Positions 14,964 through 15,393 of a stretch of 15,393 nucleotides of DNA are shown in pieces (positions within the stretch are counted from its first letter, which is position 1; the number at the start of each line of letters is the position of its first letter). Position numbers and translations under genes: made by a program. Location: assembly GCA_041749275.1 (NCBI GenBank), contig JBGTBQ010000171.1:1-15393 (forward strand), written 5' to 3'. Below the pieces are notes generated by a model. It was not told where the DNA came from, did no database searches, and saw only the letters and a program-made list of their open reading frames with translations. The DNA is from JBGTBQ01 sp041749275 (GTDB lineage: Bacteria; Acidobacteriota; Blastocatellia; Pyrinomonadales; Pyrinomonadaceae).

Positions 14964-15118
14964 AAGCCCCGTGAGGGGCGAAATGTTTGTCGCTCGTCGG
15001 GTGCGCCGAAGTCTCCAAGCTCCGTGAGGAGCGGCATGTAAATGTCTGTCGCCCCTCCGGGGCTTGAAAGAGAAAGGGGACGGCACGGGCTATAAACATT
15101 CCGCTCCTCACGGAGCTA
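14964..15118. repeat. Cluster of three REP-like hairpin repeats
   Basis: Three related units are visible. The first is AAGCCCCGTGAGGGGCGAAA (from 14964), continuing ATGTTTGT. The second is AAGCTCCGTGAGGAGCGGCA (from 15017), continuing TGTAAATGTCTGTC and then an inverted GCCCCTCCGGGGCTT. The third is an inverted copy at 15091-15117 (TATAAACATTCCGCTCCTCA, then CGGAGCT). Each has a 5- to 6-bp palindromic stem joined to an ATGTTTGT-like tail. A single related copy lies at 871-893. With the terminator-like hairpin this accounts for most of the 332-nt interval after the cytochrome gene. Confidence 0.75.
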
Positions 15119-15144
15119 CGGCGCATGGCTTTGTAGACACGCTC

Positions 15145-15393
15145 TTAGAGCTTACCCGCCTTGCGCTTCGCCTCTTCGACGAAGGCGGTGAGGCGCGCGA
15201 TCTTCTCTTCGTGCGTCTCGCCGGCGGGCGGCTGGAGGTGCGGCGGCAACTCACGTGGGCCTCGGTTGCGCTCGCCGGCGGCCTTGCGCTTTTCCGGTTT
15301 GGCTTCGACCGCCGGCGGGTCGTCTGCCTTCGGCGCGCCGGGCGTGAGTTCGGTCGAGGCTTCGGGGGCGAGATCGGCGACCGTCTCGGCGCC
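15145..15393 (-). CDS. C-terminal end of an unidentified protein (runs off the window)
   Basis: The minus-strand frame is open from the window edge to a TAA at 15147-15145, giving 82 residues. It is rich in Pro, Ala, Glu and Lys (PGAPKADDPPAVEAKPEKRK) and ends in a short helical, basic segment (EEKIARLTAFVEEAKRKAGK). It looks like a flexible tail. Codon use is typical of the window and there are no internal stops. No family can be recognised from this end, so no function is given. Confidence 0.6.
   Translation of the reverse strand, partial: GAETVADLAPEASTELTPGAPKADDPPAVEAKPEKRKAAGERNRGPRELPPHLQPPAGETHEEKIARLTAFVEEAKRKAGKL

Overview
The window looks like chromosomal DNA of a high-GC bacterium, most likely an Acidobacteriota (Blastocatellia-like) lineage. 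That placement is inferred from the gene mix: a reaction-centre-type cytochrome c protein, a TPR protein with an HDHH N-terminus, an orphan LytS-type kinase, and several families of intergenic repeats. TGA is an ordinary stop codon here; the 154-aa membrane protein, the UPF0175 gene and the GHMP kinase all end with it.

Layout. From 1 to 11688 all genes are on the minus strand: the N-terminal part of an SbcC/Rad50-like ATPase, a small membrane protein, a membrane-anchored DUF3179 protein, a secreted TPR protein, a toxin-antitoxin remnant region (DUF433, a broken PIN toxin, UPF0175), lepA, a LytS-type histidine kinase, an AT-rich DUF5131/TcmP pair, and a ROK-family protein. From 11895 to 14812 the genes are on the plus strand: universal stress protein, DedA-family membrane protein, GHMP kinase and di-haem cytochrome c. 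The window ends with the 3' end of an unidentified minus-strand gene.

Main discovery. The DUF3179 gene is split by an in-frame TGA exactly where the family normally has the first Cys of its T-Y-C-x-x-C motif. Read through, it gives one 404-residue protein with a U-T-L-C motif (Sec160, Cys163). Directly after the TGA lies a hairpin whose loop is GGUCU, the same apical loop as the E. coli fdhF SECIS. I therefore annotate 1623-2837 as one selenoprotein gene rather than two ORFs or a pseudogene.

Second discovery. The 3' end of lepA occurs again downstream. One copy (5122-5184) is fused in frame to a PIN toxin cut to about 30 residues, and a fainter third copy (4743-4772) follows the DUF433 gene. 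The differences between the first two copies over the last 13 codons are all at wobble positions. The three tails separate UPF0175-PIN from DUF433, which suggests repeated insertion at the lepA 3' end by elements that restore the gene end.

Other structure. Four families of intergenic repeats are visible: GGATGA(A/G) heptads as inverted repeats in front of three consecutive plus-strand genes that lack Shine-Dalgarno sequences; a 32-nt AGCTGA-type repeat just upstream of the sbcC-like and lepA starts; a long GCGGAG-type inverted repeat; and REP-like GCTCCGTGAGGAGC hairpins.
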